Shown here in pieces: positions 8,303-17,847 of a DNA stretch of 64,000 nt (position 1 is its first letter; each line of letters opens with the position of its first letter). A program made the position numbers and the translations under genes. Under the pieces are notes generated by a model, which saw only the letters and a program-made list of their open reading frames with translations, was not told the origin of the DNA and made no database searches. The stretch lies in contig NC_015635.1 of assembly GCF_000270245.1 (NCBI RefSeq), positions 3,162,001-3,226,000 of the forward strand, given 5' to 3'. This stretch comes from Microlunatus phosphovorus NM-1. Its GTDB lineage: Bacteria > Actinomycetota > Actinomycetes > Propionibacteriales > Propionibacteriaceae.

Positions 8303-9355
8303 TTACGCCGGGACCTTCGTGGCCGGATCACCGTCTGCGGCGGCCCGCAGCTGAGGCACGTAGCGATCGAGAACGTACGGCAGGCTGAGCGGTGTCACCA
8401 TGTTGAAGGCGGCGTCATAGATCTCATCGCCCTGCGGCGTGATGTAGATGTCGCGTCCCTCGACGTTGGCCTTGGTCGAGGTCCAGACCTTGCCAAGGGA
8501 GGAATCGACCTGTTGCTCGGTGTCCAGCCAGATGACGACATCGAGATCGTCCAGATCCACCGCCCGCTCGGCACTGAGCGACCAGCCGTACGCGTTCTTC
8601 GGCCGGCCCTCCAGCAGAGCCGACGGGAAGTCGAACCCGAGTTGCTGAAGCAGTCGGCCACGCGGATCCTCGGGCCCGAAGACGTACACGCCCTCATACG
8701 GGGACACGATCGCCCCGGTGCCACCGGAGAACTCCTCGCCGGCCTTGGCGATCTTGTCCCGGACCCGGTCGACGAGCGCCTGACCCGCCGCAGGCTTGCC
8801 GACCGCCGCGGCCACGGTGAGAGTCGCCTCGTCCCACGGCACGCCGTAGTCGACATAGTCGCCCGGCTGCGCCGCCACCGGAGCCAGCTTGGACAGCAGG
8901 TCGTATTCCTTCTTGGTGATGCCGGAGTAGACGGCGATGATCAGGTCGGGTTCGAGCGCGGCCACCTTCTCCACCGGGACACCGTCGCTGGAGTTGTCCA
9001 GGACCGTCGGCAGCGGCGCACCGCCCAGCGCCTCGGTAGCCCAGGGGAACACCCCACCCGGAGCCTCGTACCACTGCGAGGTCGCAACCGGCACGATCCC
9101 CAGCGCCAGCAGCGCGTCCTGCTCCACCAGGCCCACGACCACGATCCGCTTGGGTGCGGCGGTGACGGTGGTCGTCCCGTACTTGTGCGTCAAGGTGACC
9201 GGGAAAGCGGCTTCCTGGTCGGGGGCTGCGTTGCTGCCGGGGGCCCCATCGGATGGGGTTGTTGCCGCACAGGACAGCAGCCATGGCCCGGCGGCCAGGA
9301 TCGACAGCCCACGTACCACGTCGCGACGACTGATTCGTGGGTCACGCTGATTCAT
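8303..9355 (-). CDS. Iron-siderophore ABC transporter substrate-binding lipoprotein
   Basis: A 350-residue periplasmic-binding-type protein of the FepB/FhuD family. A twin-arginine signal (SRRDVVRG, residues 9-16) precedes a lipobox LLSC with Cys29, so it is probably exported by Tat and lipid-anchored. TAAPKRIVVVGLVEQDALLALG and EPDLIIAVYSGI are characteristic of the siderophore-binding fold. ATG 9355 has GGGAGG seven bases upstream. An IdeR/DtxR-like box lies just upstream at 9371-9389, consistent with iron control. No permease or ATPase gene accompanies it, so it must use a transporter encoded elsewhere. Confidence 0.9.
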   Translation of the reverse strand: MNQRDPRISRRDVVRGLSILAAGPWLLSCAATTPSDGAPGSNAAPDQEAAFPVTLTHKYGTTTVTAAPKRIVVVGLVEQDALLALGIVPVATSQWYEAPGGVFPWATEALGGAPLPTVLDNSSDGVPVEKVAALEPDLIIAVYSGITKKEYDLLSKLAPVAAQPGDYVDYGVPWDEATLTVAAAVGKPAAGQALVDRVRDKIAKAGEEFSGGTGAIVSPYEGVYVFGPEDPRGRLLQQLGFDFPSALLEGRPKNAYGWSLSAERAVDLDDLDVVIWLDTEQQVDSSLGKVWTSTKANVEGRDIYITPQGDEIYDAAFNMVTPLSLPYVLDRYVPQLRAAADGDPATKVPA

Positions 9356-9370
9356 CTGATACCTCCCAAG

Positions 9371-9389
9371 TCAGGTGAGGCTAACTTAA
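9371..9389. promoter_or_regulatory. IdeR/DtxR-type iron box
   Basis: The 19-bp site TCAGGTGAGGCTAACTTAA matches the actinobacterial IdeR consensus (TTAGGTTAGGCTAACCTAA) at 16 of 19 positions. It lies 16 bp upstream of the siderophore-binding protein start, where a bound repressor would block transcription when iron is plentiful. Confidence 0.75.
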
Positions 9390-9419
9390 GGGTCCAGACC
9401 GCCCGCCCGTCAAGGCTCC

Positions 9420-10943
9420 TCAGCCGAGCTTGGTCAAGATCAGCTCGCGAACTTTCCCAGCGTCGGCTTGACCTCGCATCTGCTTCATCACCGCGCCGAT
9501 CAGGGCGCCGGCGGCCTGCACCTTGCCGGCCCGGATCTTGTCGGCGACATCCGGATTGGCCGCGATCGCCGCATCCACCGCCGCGCCCAGCGCCGAGTCG
9601 TCGGAGACCACCGCCAGGCCACGCTTCTCGACCACCTCCGCCGGTGAGCCCTCACCGGCCAGCACGCCCTCGATCACCTGCCGGGCGAGCTTGTCGTTGA
9701 CCGTCTTGGCATCGACCAGTTGCTGCACCTCGGCCACCTGCTGCGGCGTGATCCCGGCGTCGGCCAGCTCCACGCCGGCGTCGTTGGCATGCCGGGAGAT
9801 CTCGGTCAACCACCACTTGCGCGCGCTCTGCGGTGAGGCACCGGCGGCGACCGTCTGCTCGATCAGGTCGACCGCGCCGGCGCTGACCACGTCACGCAGC
9901 TCCAGCTCGGAGAAACCCCACTCGGCGCTGAGCCGCTTCAACCGCTCGGCCGGCGGCTCCGGCAGCGTGGCCCGCAGCTCCTCCACCCACTCCCGACTCG
10001 GCGCCACCGGCACGAGATCGGGCTCCGGGAAATAGCGGTAGTCCTCTGCCGTCTCCTTGCTCCGGCCGGCCGTGGTCGCGCCCGTGTCCTCGTGCCAGTG
10101 CCGGGTCTCCTGGGTGACCGTGCCGCCATCGTCCAGCACCGCGGCCTGCCGGGTGATCTCGTACCGGATCGCCCGTTCGACGCTGCGCAGCGAGTTGACG
10201 TTCTTGGTCTCGGTCCGGGTCCCGTACGGCGCATCGGTGCCCGGGCGCAGCGACACGTTGGCGTCGCAGCGCAGTGACCCTTGCTCCATCCGGACGTCGG
10301 AGACGCCGAGCGCGCGCAGCAGATCCCGCAGCATGCTCACGTACGCCCGCGCGACCTGCGGGGCCTTCTCCCCTGCCCCTTCGATCGGCTTGGTGACGAT
10401 CTCGATCAGCGGCACGCCGGAGCGGTTGTAGTCCAGCAGTGAGTGGTCGGCGCCATGGATCCGTCCGGTAGCACCGCCCACGTGCAGCGACTTGCCGGTG
10501 TCCTCCTCCATGTGGGCACGCTCGATATCGACCCGATAGGTCTCGACTGTGCCGTCCGAACCGGGGACCTCGACCTCGCACCAGCCGTTGTAGGCGATCG
10601 GCTCGTCGTACTGGGAGATCTGGTAGTTCTTCGGCATGTCCGGGTAGAAGTAGTTCTTCCGGGCGAACCGGCACCACTCGGCGATCGAGCAGTTCAGTGC
10701 CAGCCCGATCCGGATCGCCGACTCGATCGCCTTGGCGTTCACCACCGGCAGTGAGCCCGGCAGCCCCAGGCAGACCGGGCAGGTCTGGGTGTTCGGCTCA
10801 GCACCGAACGCCGTCGAGCAGCCGCAGAACATCTTCGACGCGGTGTTGAGCTCGACGTGCACCTCGAGCCCGAGAACCGGGTCGTAGCGCTCCAGGGCTT
10901 CGTCGAAGTCGACGACCCGAGCCTGCGAGACATGGGCGCTCAT
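9420..10943 (-). CDS. gatB: Aspartyl/glutamyl-tRNA(Asn/Gln) amidotransferase subunit B
   Basis: A 507-residue GatB. The cradle domain opens [20 protein letters not shown], the zinc ligands are in CGCS and CPVCLGLPG, and the C-terminal GatB/YqeY domain ends [12 protein letters not shown]. GatB binds the misacylated tRNA and phosphorylates the Glu or Asp for amidation with ammonia from GatA. The ATG at 10943 overlaps the gatA stop by 4 bp; the frame extends to 11150 without homology. It is the last gene of the ABC-gatCAB run. Confidence 0.97.
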   Translation of the reverse strand: MSAHVSQARVVDFDEALERYDPVLGLEVHVELNTASKMFCGCSTAFGAEPNTQTCPVCLGLPGSLPVVNAKAIESAIRIGLALNCSIAEWCRFARKNYFYPDMPKNYQISQYDEPIAYNGWCEVEVPGSDGTVETYRVDIERAHMEEDTGKSLHVGGATGRIHGADHSLLDYNRSGVPLIEIVTKPIEGAGEKAPQVARAYVSMLRDLLRALGVSDVRMEQGSLRCDANVSLRPGTDAPYGTRTETKNVNSLRSVERAIRYEITRQAAVLDDGGTVTQETRHWHEDTGATTAGRSKETAEDYRYFPEPDLVPVAPSREWVEELRATLPEPPAERLKRLSAEWGFSELELRDVVSAGAVDLIEQTVAAGASPQSARKWWLTEISRHANDAGVELADAGITPQQVAEVQQLVDAKTVNDKLARQVIEGVLAGEGSPAEVVEKRGLAVVSDDSALGAAVDAAIAANPDVADKIRAGKVQAAGALIGAVMKQMRGQADAGKVRELILTKLG

Positions 10944-12457
10944 CGTGCGATCTCCTTGATCTGGCTCAGGAGCGGTCCGCCCCAACGGTCGACGAGGGTG
11001 CGCTCCAGCGCAGCGCCAACCCGGTAGAGCCGGTCGTCGGCCAGCGGTGGCGCCATCACCTGGAACCCGACCGGAAGACCATCTTCCGGCGCCAGTCCGA
11101 CCGGGAAGGAAGCCGAGGCGTTGCCGGCCAGGTTGGACGGGATCGTGCACAGATCGTTCATGTACATGGCCAGCGGGTCGTCCACCTTCTCCCCCAGCGG
11201 GAACGCCGTCACCGGCGTGGACGGTGAGACCAGCACGTCGGCCTGCTCGAAGGCACCGGCGAAGTCCCGGCTGATCAGGGTCCGGACCTTCTGCGCCGAG
11301 CCGTAGTAGGCGTCGTAGTAGCCGCTGGACAGCGCGTAGGTGCCGATCATGATCCGGCGCTTCACCTCCGCGCCGAAGCCGGCCTCGCGGGTCAGCGCCA
11401 TCACCTGCTCGGCGCTGCGGCTGCCGTCGTCGCCGACCCGCAGCCCGAACCGCATCGCGTCGAACTTGGCCAGGTTGGAGGACACCTCGCTCGGCATGAT
11501 CAGGTAGTAGGCGCCGAGCGCGTACGTGAAGTGTGGGCAGGAGACCTCGACGATCTCCGCACCCTGCGCGGCCAGGATCTCCAGGCCCTCACGGAAGCGC
11601 TGCTCGACCCCGGGCGCATAGCCCTCGCCGCCCAGCTCCTTCACCACGCCGATCTTCATCCCGGAGACGTCGCCGGAGCGGGCGGCCTCAACCACCGGTG
11701 GGACGGGTGCGTCGATCGAGGTGGAGTCGTAGGGGTCGTGCCCGGCGATCACCTGGTGCAGCAGAGCCGCGTCCAGCACGTTCCGGGCGCACGGTCCCGG
11801 CTGGTCCAGCGAGGACGCCATCGCGACCACGCCATAGCGGGAGGTGCCGCCATACGTCGGCTTCACGCCGACAGTGCCGGTGACCGAGGCTGGCTGCCGG
11901 ATCGATCCCCCGGTGTCGGTGCCGATCGCCAGCGGCGCCTCGAAGGCGGCCAGTGCCGCGGCCGAGCCGCCGCCGGAGCCACCCGGGATCCGGCTGGTGT
12001 CCCAGGGGTTGCGGGTCGGACCGTACGCGGAGTTCTCGGTGGAGGAACCCATCGCGAACTCGTCCAGGTTCGTCTTGCCAAGGATGACGATGTCGGCATC
12101 CAGCAGCCGCTTGGTGACGGTCGCGTCGTACGGAGGGATCCAGCCCTCGAGGATCTTCGAGCCGCAGGTCGTCGGCGCGCCTCGGTAAGCCAGGATGTCC
12201 TTGAGCGCGAGCGGTACGCCGGCCAGCGGGCCAAGCTGTTCCCCGCCGGCGATCCGGTGGTCGATGATCGCCGCCTGCTCGAGGGCGCGCTCGGCATCCA
12301 CGTACAGGAACGCGTTGATGGTGCCGTCGACGGCTTCGATCTGGTCGAGGTGTGCCTGGGTCACGGCGACCGAGGTGGTCTCGCCGTTGGCGATCGCGGC
12401 AGCCAGTTCCGCGGCGGTGCTGTGGATCACCCCGGTGCCGTTGGTCTCTTCAGCCAT
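10940..12457 (-). CDS. gatA: Aspartyl/glutamyl-tRNA(Asn/Gln) amidotransferase subunit A
   Basis: A 505-residue amidase-signature enzyme that frees ammonia from glutamine. The Ser-cisSer-Lys triad is visible: Lys in GVPLALKDI, cis-Ser in [15 protein letters not shown] and nucleophile Ser in [13 protein letters not shown]. The length is normal. It starts 3 bp after gatC and overlaps gatB, so C, A and B are made together as the trimeric complex needs. Confidence 0.97.
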   Translation of the reverse strand: MAEETNGTGVIHSTAAELAAAIANGETTSVAVTQAHLDQIEAVDGTINAFLYVDAERALEQAAIIDHRIAGGEQLGPLAGVPLALKDILAYRGAPTTCGSKILEGWIPPYDATVTKRLLDADIVILGKTNLDEFAMGSSTENSAYGPTRNPWDTSRIPGGSGGGSAAALAAFEAPLAIGTDTGGSIRQPASVTGTVGVKPTYGGTSRYGVVAMASSLDQPGPCARNVLDAALLHQVIAGHDPYDSTSIDAPVPPVVEAARSGDVSGMKIGVVKELGGEGYAPGVEQRFREGLEILAAQGAEIVEVSCPHFTYALGAYYLIMPSEVSSNLAKFDAMRFGLRVGDDGSRSAEQVMALTREAGFGAEVKRRIMIGTYALSSGYYDAYYGSAQKVRTLISRDFAGAFEQADVLVSPSTPVTAFPLGEKVDDPLAMYMNDLCTIPSNLAGNASASFPVGLAPEDGLPVGFQVMAPPLADDRLYRVGAALERTLVDRWGGPLLSQIKEIAR

Positions 12458-12460
12458 TGG

Positions 12461-12757
12461 TCAGGCCTCCTCTCCGAGGATCCGCGGGACCCGGAAGCGG
12501 TCCTGCTCGGCCGCCGGGGCCCCGGCCAGCACCTCGTCGACCGGCAACGACGGGCGCACGACGTCCTCGCGGAACACATTGGTGAGCGGCAGCGCATGTG
12601 AGGTCGGCGGGATGTCGGCGGTCGCCACATCGGACACACTCGCCACCGACTCCAAGATCACGTCCAGCTGCGGCGCCAGATGGGCCAGCTCATCGTCGGT
12701 CAGCTCGATCCGGGCCAGCCTTGCCAGGGCGGCCACGTCGTCAGGACTCAGTGCCAC
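12461..12757 (-). CDS. gatC: Aspartyl/glutamyl-tRNA(Asn/Gln) amidotransferase subunit C
   Basis: A 98-residue GatC, the small belt subunit that stabilises GatA and GatB. SPDDVAALARLARIELTDDE is the typical N-terminus, and the hydroxyl/Pro-rich middle (ADIPPTSHALPLTNVFREDV) is also family-like. It starts with GTG. The upstream ABC gene ends inside it at 12741, a 17-bp overlap, which makes gatCAB the distal part of an ABC-exporter operon. Confidence 0.93.
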   Translation of the reverse strand: MALSPDDVAALARLARIELTDDELAHLAPQLDVILESVASVSDVATADIPPTSHALPLTNVFREDVVRPSLPVDEVLAGAPAAEQDRFRVPRILGEEA

Positions 12758-14828
12758 GGGTCAGTTCTCTTCTCGTTTGCGTTGGATCCCGCCGGGAGGG
12801 AATCAGGACATCCCCGTCCAGGCATCTAGAGGTGAAGCCGGTCAGCCATCCTAGGCGGTCGCTGCTCTCGCCTTCGGCACCGTCAGAGCGGCAGGTAGTG
12901 GACGCCGTCCTTCCCTGTGTCGGTCGGTTCTCACCGGAGCCCGGTGTCTGGCCCGCCCACGTGCTCCACAGTTGCGCGTAGACCCCAGCGGAATCTCGCA
13001 GGCGGTTCGGCGGACCCGACTCGACGATGCGGCCGCCGTCCATCACCACCACCCGATCCGCGGTCTCGGCGATATCGAGCCGGTGCACGATGGCGAGCAC
13101 CGTCCGTCGGTCACCGGCAACGGATCGTTCGACAGCCAGTGCCGTCGTCGGGTCGAGCAGCGAGGTCGCCTCGTCCAGGATCATCACCGGTGGGTCAGCG
13201 GCGAGAATACGAGCAATGGCAATCTGCTGAGCACGCGCCGGTGACAGCGACAAGCCATCGACACCGAGCTGGGTGTCGAGGCCCTCCTGGAGACATGCGA
13301 GCCACGGCCCGGCGCCCACGGCTTGGAGCGCCGCGACGATGTCCGAGTCGGTCAGCTGCTGCCGAGACAGCCCGATGTTGTCGCGCAGGCTGCCGGTGAA
13401 GACGTGGTGCTCCTGGGTCACCAAGGCGACTTTCGCCCGGAGCTCGGGCAGCGGAATGGTGGAGACCTCGACCCCACCCAACGTCACCGAACCCCGACCG
13501 GGGGCGGCGATGCCGCTGAGAAGCCTCGCCAAGGTGGACTTCCCCGATCCCGAGGCACCGACGACGGCAACGGACTCCCCGGCCGGGATCGTCAGATCCA
13601 GCTGATCGAGCACGTCGTGCCCACCGTCATAGGAGAAGGCGACCTCGTCACACCGCAGGTCTGTCCCCCGATCTGTCCCCCGCGGCGGCATCGAGTGCTG
13701 TGCCTCAGCATCCCGGTCGCGCAGGTCGAGTCCGGTCACGCGGGCGGCGGACACGACGCCGGTGAGCACCCCGCCGAGGGTCTGGACGAGCCGGTTGACC
13801 GGTGCCGGCCAGGACAGGCTGTAGAGCACCGCGGTGGTGAGCGTCCCGATGTCGATCCAGCCCTGCGAGCGGGCGAACACACCGAGCAGCAGGGTGGGCA
13901 CCAGCGGCCAGTTGTAGGCCACCTCCAAAGCGAAGAACAGCCGCAGCCGAAGGCCGAGTGTGTATCGCTGAGCCTCCGACACCAGCTGGAATCGGTCTGC
14001 CAGATCGTCAAGACGAGCGTTCTCGAGCCGCAGCGTGCGTACCAGCCGTACGCAGTCCACCGTCTCCAGCACCGACGCGTTCAGCCGGCTGTCCACCGAA
14101 CCGGCGTAGAGGTACGCGGCCGGCGCTCGCCGGAGAAATCGCCGAGACGCCCAGACGATCAGCGGCAGCCCCAGCAAGGTCGGCACCGTCAACAACGGTG
14201 AGTTGAGCACCATGCCCAGCAGGATCGTGATCGAGGTGATGGCCGCCAGCAGCACTTGCGGCACATCGTTGCGCAACGTGTCCCCGACAACGTTCGAATC
14301 CTGGGTCAGGCGCGTCGTCAGGTCACCGGAACTCGCTCGCTCAATGCGACCCAAGGGCAACGACAGGGCATCGCGGACGGCCTTCTCACGGAGCTTGGCT
14401 GTCATTCGCTGTCCGACGATCACCTCCCAACGCGCAGCCAGGTAGGTGAAGATCGCCTGCAGCCCGACCACTCCGACGATCAGCAGGAGCAGTCCCCGGA
14501 CTCCGTCGGTCGGCATCGACTCAGCAGAGGAGACCAGCGACCCGAGCAGCCTCGGCAGCGTCTGCGTCGCGACGGCAGCCACCACCGTGAAGACGATCAG
14601 CAGCACCACCAAACCCACCGAGCCGCGGAGCTGCGTTCGCCACAGCCTGCCGACCTCACCAAGTGGGGCGACCGGCAGGTCGCGATCGTTGCCCTCGAGC
14701 TCGGCGAAATAGGCTTGGGCTTGAGCGGCACGCTGCCGGTGCGTTCCTCGATCGGTCGCCAACTGATCGAGGGCCTCAGCCACCTCCCAGGTCTCGGCGG
14801 ACCTGTCCAGGGCTATCGGATCAGCCAT
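12741..14828 (-). CDS. ABC exporter half-transporter B (active Walker sites, degenerate signature)
   Basis: A 695-residue fusion of a six-helix exporter domain and an ATPase domain. Walker A GASGSGKST, Q-loop VTQEHHVF, Walker B VMILDEATS and H-loop AIVHRLD are intact, but the signature reads LSPAR in place of LSGGQ. The partner encoded upstream has the opposite pattern, so together they form a heterodimer with one working site. ATG 14828 overlaps the partner stop by 8 bp. The last ~70 residues after the usual end (AQLWSTWAG) are unrelated, Arg/Thr-rich and run into gatC, perhaps after loss of a stop codon. Substrate unknown. Confidence 0.88.
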   Translation of the reverse strand: MADPIALDRSAETWEVAEALDQLATDRGTHRQRAAQAQAYFAELEGNDRDLPVAPLGEVGRLWRTQLRGSVGLVVLLIVFTVVAAVATQTLPRLLGSLVSSAESMPTDGVRGLLLLIVGVVGLQAIFTYLAARWEVIVGQRMTAKLREKAVRDALSLPLGRIERASSGDLTTRLTQDSNVVGDTLRNDVPQVLLAAITSITILLGMVLNSPLLTVPTLLGLPLIVWASRRFLRRAPAAYLYAGSVDSRLNASVLETVDCVRLVRTLRLENARLDDLADRFQLVSEAQRYTLGLRLRLFFALEVAYNWPLVPTLLLGVFARSQGWIDIGTLTTAVLYSLSWPAPVNRLVQTLGGVLTGVVSAARVTGLDLRDRDAEAQHSMPPRGTDRGTDLRCDEVAFSYDGGHDVLDQLDLTIPAGESVAVVGASGSGKSTLARLLSGIAAPGRGSVTLGGVEVSTIPLPELRAKVALVTQEHHVFTGSLRDNIGLSRQQLTDSDIVAALQAVGAGPWLACLQEGLDTQLGVDGLSLSPARAQQIAIARILAADPPVMILDEATSLLDPTTALAVERSVAGDRRTVLAIVHRLDIAETADRVVVMDGGRIVESGPPNRLRDSAGVYAQLWSTWAGQTPGSGENRPTQGRTASTTCRSDGAEGESSDRLGWLTGFTSRCLDGDVLIPSRRDPTQTRRELTRGTES

Positions 14829-16521
14829 GGCCCACGGCTCCACGAACGAGAGCACCGTAGCCAGGGATGGCCCGCAGCTCCTCGTGCTTGCCAGCACGCC
14901 AGCCGTCGTCGTAGACGAACACCACAGACTGGCAGCGCGCCAGCCACAGCGGCGACGAAGTGATCACGATTGTCGTGAGACCCTCCCGGAGTCGGGCGAC
15001 TCGCTCGGCGATTCGATCCTCGGTAACACTGTCCACAGCCGACGTCGGCTCCTCCAGCACGACGGTCGGAGCGCCCGAGAGCAGTGTGCGAGCCAGCGCG
15101 AGGCGCTGTCGCTGCCCCCCGGAGTATTCGCGTGCTCGTTCGGTGACCCGAGTCGCCCAACCGTCCGGTGCGGCCTCGAAGATGTCTTCGGCAGCGGCCG
15201 CCCACAAGGCCCGTTCAGCGGCCACTCGGGTACTGGTTCCGGTGGGGTCGAGTGTCGAGCGCAGCGTCCCGCTGAACATCGACACCGCCGCCGGCATCAC
15301 GACGAGGTCATCGGACAGCCCGAGGACGAAGGGGTCCGCACCGTGCACGCTCGCGAACACGAGTCCCGTCAGCTCTCCGCGGCGGAACGTCAGGCCGCCG
15401 AGCGCCAGCTCTGCCTGTGCACCCGACTCGTGAACCTCCAGCTCCCGCGCCTCCAACTTTCGCGGTGTCTCCGAATCCGGAGCGGCAGAAGAACTGCTCG
15501 CACCCGATGCGTGGGCCGCTCGGACAACGCGTGCTACCCGAGCAGCGGCGACCTGAGCTCGCACGAGCACCTGTCCGAACCCGAACAGCGTGTCGATCGG
15601 CCAGGTCAGGAACGTCGCATAGCCGAAGAGCGCGATCAAGGCGCCCACCGACAGCGATCCGGCCAGCACCATCTCCACCCCGAGCCAGGCCAGGGCGCTC
15701 AACAGCACACCTGCGGCCAGGACACTGCTCATCCGGATGAGTGCCTGCCAACGGCCGGCGGCCTCACCGGCTTCGCGGGTCAATGTGGACTGATCACGAT
15801 AGGCATCCTCGAACGAGGACTCACCGCCGACGCCACGCAGCACCCGGACACCGGCGGCGATGTCACTGGCGATGGCGGTGAGACGCCCGGTCGCCGCACG
15901 TTCCGCGGCTTGCCTGCGTGTCGTCGGTCGCAGCAGGGGGCGGACCGCGAAGTACATGAAGGGTGCCGCGATGACCACCAGCAGTCCCAAGGGCACCGAG
16001 GCCCGAAGGACGACGATGGTGACAGTGACGTACGCCACCGCGGCACCGAGCGCGTGCGCGGTGCCGCCCGCCAAGCCTGCTAGCGTCCCCGCGTCACTCG
16101 TCGCACCCGTGACGATGTCGCCACGCACCTTCTGGTCGACCTCGTCCGGGTCGTGTTTCGTCGCGGCACGGACCAGGATCTCGTCCACATGGAACCGCAT
16201 GATCAAGCGATTGCGCTGGGTGTAGACACCCATCACCGTGCCGAAGAAGCCTCCCACCAGCACGGCCAGGAACAGCAGCCCGGCTGCCGCCAACAATCCA
16301 GGGTCCGTCCAGCCCGCAGCCGAGCGGTCGATGGCCAGGCCCACCAAACGCGGCCCGACCGAGCCTGGGATGAACCACAGGACCGCCAGCAGTCCGGCGA
16401 CGAGGATGACCGGCAGTTGGCGTCGCAGCAACTCCCGGATCAAACCCCAGGGCGACAGCTTCGGCTTCCGGCCCAGGGCAGCCCACAGGGCATCGCCGTC
16501 CTGGGGTGGGTAGTCGATCAC
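14821..16521 (-). CDS. ABC exporter half-transporter A with vestigial ATP site
   Basis: A 566-residue exporter half. The membrane domain has about six helices. In the nucleotide domain the Walker A lysine loop is gone: GELTGLVFASVHGADPF leads almost directly to the region after the Q-loop (VVMPAAVSMFSGTL), some 30 residues short. The signature YSGGQRQRLALAR is perfect, Walker B is VVLEEPTSAVD with Asp changed to Glu, and the H-loop His is Ser (ITSSPL). It can therefore only serve as the signature donor to half-transporter B. First gene of the minus-strand run that ends with gatB. Confidence 0.88.
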   Translation of the reverse strand: MIDYPPQDGDALWAALGRKPKLSPWGLIRELLRRQLPVILVAGLLAVLWFIPGSVGPRLVGLAIDRSAAGWTDPGLLAAAGLLFLAVLVGGFFGTVMGVYTQRNRLIMRFHVDEILVRAATKHDPDEVDQKVRGDIVTGATSDAGTLAGLAGGTAHALGAAVAYVTVTIVVLRASVPLGLLVVIAAPFMYFAVRPLLRPTTRRQAAERAATGRLTAIASDIAAGVRVLRGVGGESSFEDAYRDQSTLTREAGEAAGRWQALIRMSSVLAAGVLLSALAWLGVEMVLAGSLSVGALIALFGYATFLTWPIDTLFGFGQVLVRAQVAAARVARVVRAAHASGASSSSAAPDSETPRKLEARELEVHESGAQAELALGGLTFRRGELTGLVFASVHGADPFVLGLSDDLVVMPAAVSMFSGTLRSTLDPTGTSTRVAAERALWAAAAEDIFEAAPDGWATRVTERAREYSGGQRQRLALARTLLSGAPTVVLEEPTSAVDSVTEDRIAERVARLREGLTTIVITSSPLWLARCQSVVFVYDDGWRAGKHEELRAIPGYGALVRGAVGHG

Positions 16522-16557
16522 GGTTGGATGTCTATAACACCAGGGCCAGGCGCAACA

Positions 16558-16599
16558 AGGTGATAACTCATCCCCGATGTCGGGGACAAGCCTTCACCT
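16558..16599. repeat. Imperfect 42-bp palindrome between convergent-side gene ends
   Basis: Outer arms AGGTGA/TCACCT and an inner TCCCCGA-TG-TCGGGGA stem form a 42-bp dyad. It lies 20 bp beyond the stop of the DUF1015 gene and before the ABC gene start, a suitable place for a terminator. The inner core CCCCGAYGTCGGGG and the total length equal those of the perfect palindrome at 31788. Confidence 0.65.
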
Positions 16600-16618
16600 C
16601 GTCGGCGACAACAGGAGT

Positions 16619-17773
16619 TCAGAGGGGGCGAATCACGAACCCCGTCTTGAGTTTGGGGGTGAAAAAGGTCGATTTGGGCGGCATCAGCAGCCCCTCACGG
16701 GCGGTGCGCTCGATCTCGGCGACGCTGACCGGACGGATCAGCACGGCGCAGGCGGCGCGGCCCTCGTCCACCGCGGCCAGGGTCTCGGCGAGACCATGCT
16801 GGTAGGTCACGGGCACCTCGCCCAGCGTGTGTTCCAGCCAGGCGCCGTCCAGTGAGCGGACCTCGTGGAATGCGCCGGGAATCGGGTCCAGTCGATAGGT
16901 CCGGTCCGGGGTGTAGAGCACCAGGAAGCCCTCGGTCTGCATCGCGGCGAGCGTCTGCGGGGTCGGCCGGTCCATCTCGGTCAGGGTGAAGGTGTCGCTG
17001 AACTCGCTGTAGAGCCGGTCGTACAGCCGGTGGATCGCGGCAACACTGAGCTGATCGGCCACCAACTCGCTGACGAACGTCAGGGTCTCCTCGGCCGGCG
17101 TGTCGGTCCGTCCCGTGGCGGCGCGCACCTCGTCACGATAGATCCGGCTGATGCCGTAGCGATGATGCCCGTCGGCGATCAGCACGTCGTCGGCACCGAC
17201 CGCAGCGGCGATCGCGGCGATCCGATCGGGATCGGTGACCCGCTCGACCCGATGCCGTACGCCGTCCTCGATCACCTCGCCGATCAGCTCGCCCGGCTCG
17301 GCGAGCAGTTCAGCGAGTCCGGCGCTGAGCGAGAGTCCCCAGACCGGTGACAGGTTGGCCCGGGTGGCCCGGGTCAGATCCAGTCGGTCGGTGGAAGCCT
17401 TGGGCGTGGTGCGCTCGTGCGGCAACACCCCACCCGCGCCCGCGTCGACGACCTCCAGGCCGCCGAGCACACCGACGATCTCGCGGGGGCTGCCGGTCTC
17501 GTCGGTGAAGCTCAGCCGGTAGAGCGTGAAGCTCGGCTCGTCGTCGCCGACCAGGACTCCCCCGGCGCACCAGTCTGCGAGAGTCGCCGCCGCCACCTCG
17601 TACCGGTCGTCTCCCCCGCGCGGCACATCGACGTGGGTGACGTTGTGCTCGTCGAGCGCCAGGTAGTGATCGAGATCGGCGTCGGACAACACGTCGTACG
17701 GCGGTGCGATCAGGGACGCAAGCTGGTCGGTGTCGGCGTAGCGGAGGGCGGCAAAGGGGCGGAAGCGAGGCAC
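16619..17773 (-). CDS. DUF1015 family protein
   Basis: A 384-residue protein of the widely distributed DUF1015 family, of unknown function. Recognisable segments are RFRPFAALRYAD at the start, IAPPYDVLSDADL, LPHERTTPKASTDRL and DVLIADGHHRYGISRIYRDE. The GTG at 17773 matches the family N-terminus; a GTG at 17797 would add eight residues. It is divergent from the ACT-domain gene, with 75 bp between them. Confidence 0.85.
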   Translation of the reverse strand: MPRFRPFAALRYADTDQLASLIAPPYDVLSDADLDHYLALDEHNVTHVDVPRGGDDRYEVAAATLADWCAGGVLVGDDEPSFTLYRLSFTDETGSPREIVGVLGGLEVVDAGAGGVLPHERTTPKASTDRLDLTRATRANLSPVWGLSLSAGLAELLAEPGELIGEVIEDGVRHRVERVTDPDRIAAIAAAVGADDVLIADGHHRYGISRIYRDEVRAATGRTDTPAEETLTFVSELVADQLSVAAIHRLYDRLYSEFSDTFTLTEMDRPTPQTLAAMQTEGFLVLYTPDRTYRLDPIPGAFHEVRSLDGAWLEHTLGEVPVTYQHGLAETLAAVDEGRAACAVLIRPVSVAEIERTAREGLLMPPKSTFFTPKLKTGFVIRPL

Positions 17774-17847
17774 GGGCCTAAGCCTGTCATGCGACACTGC
17801 AGGGTCCGAAACATCCTGGTAACCAGGGATGGGAGAGGATAGGCAGC

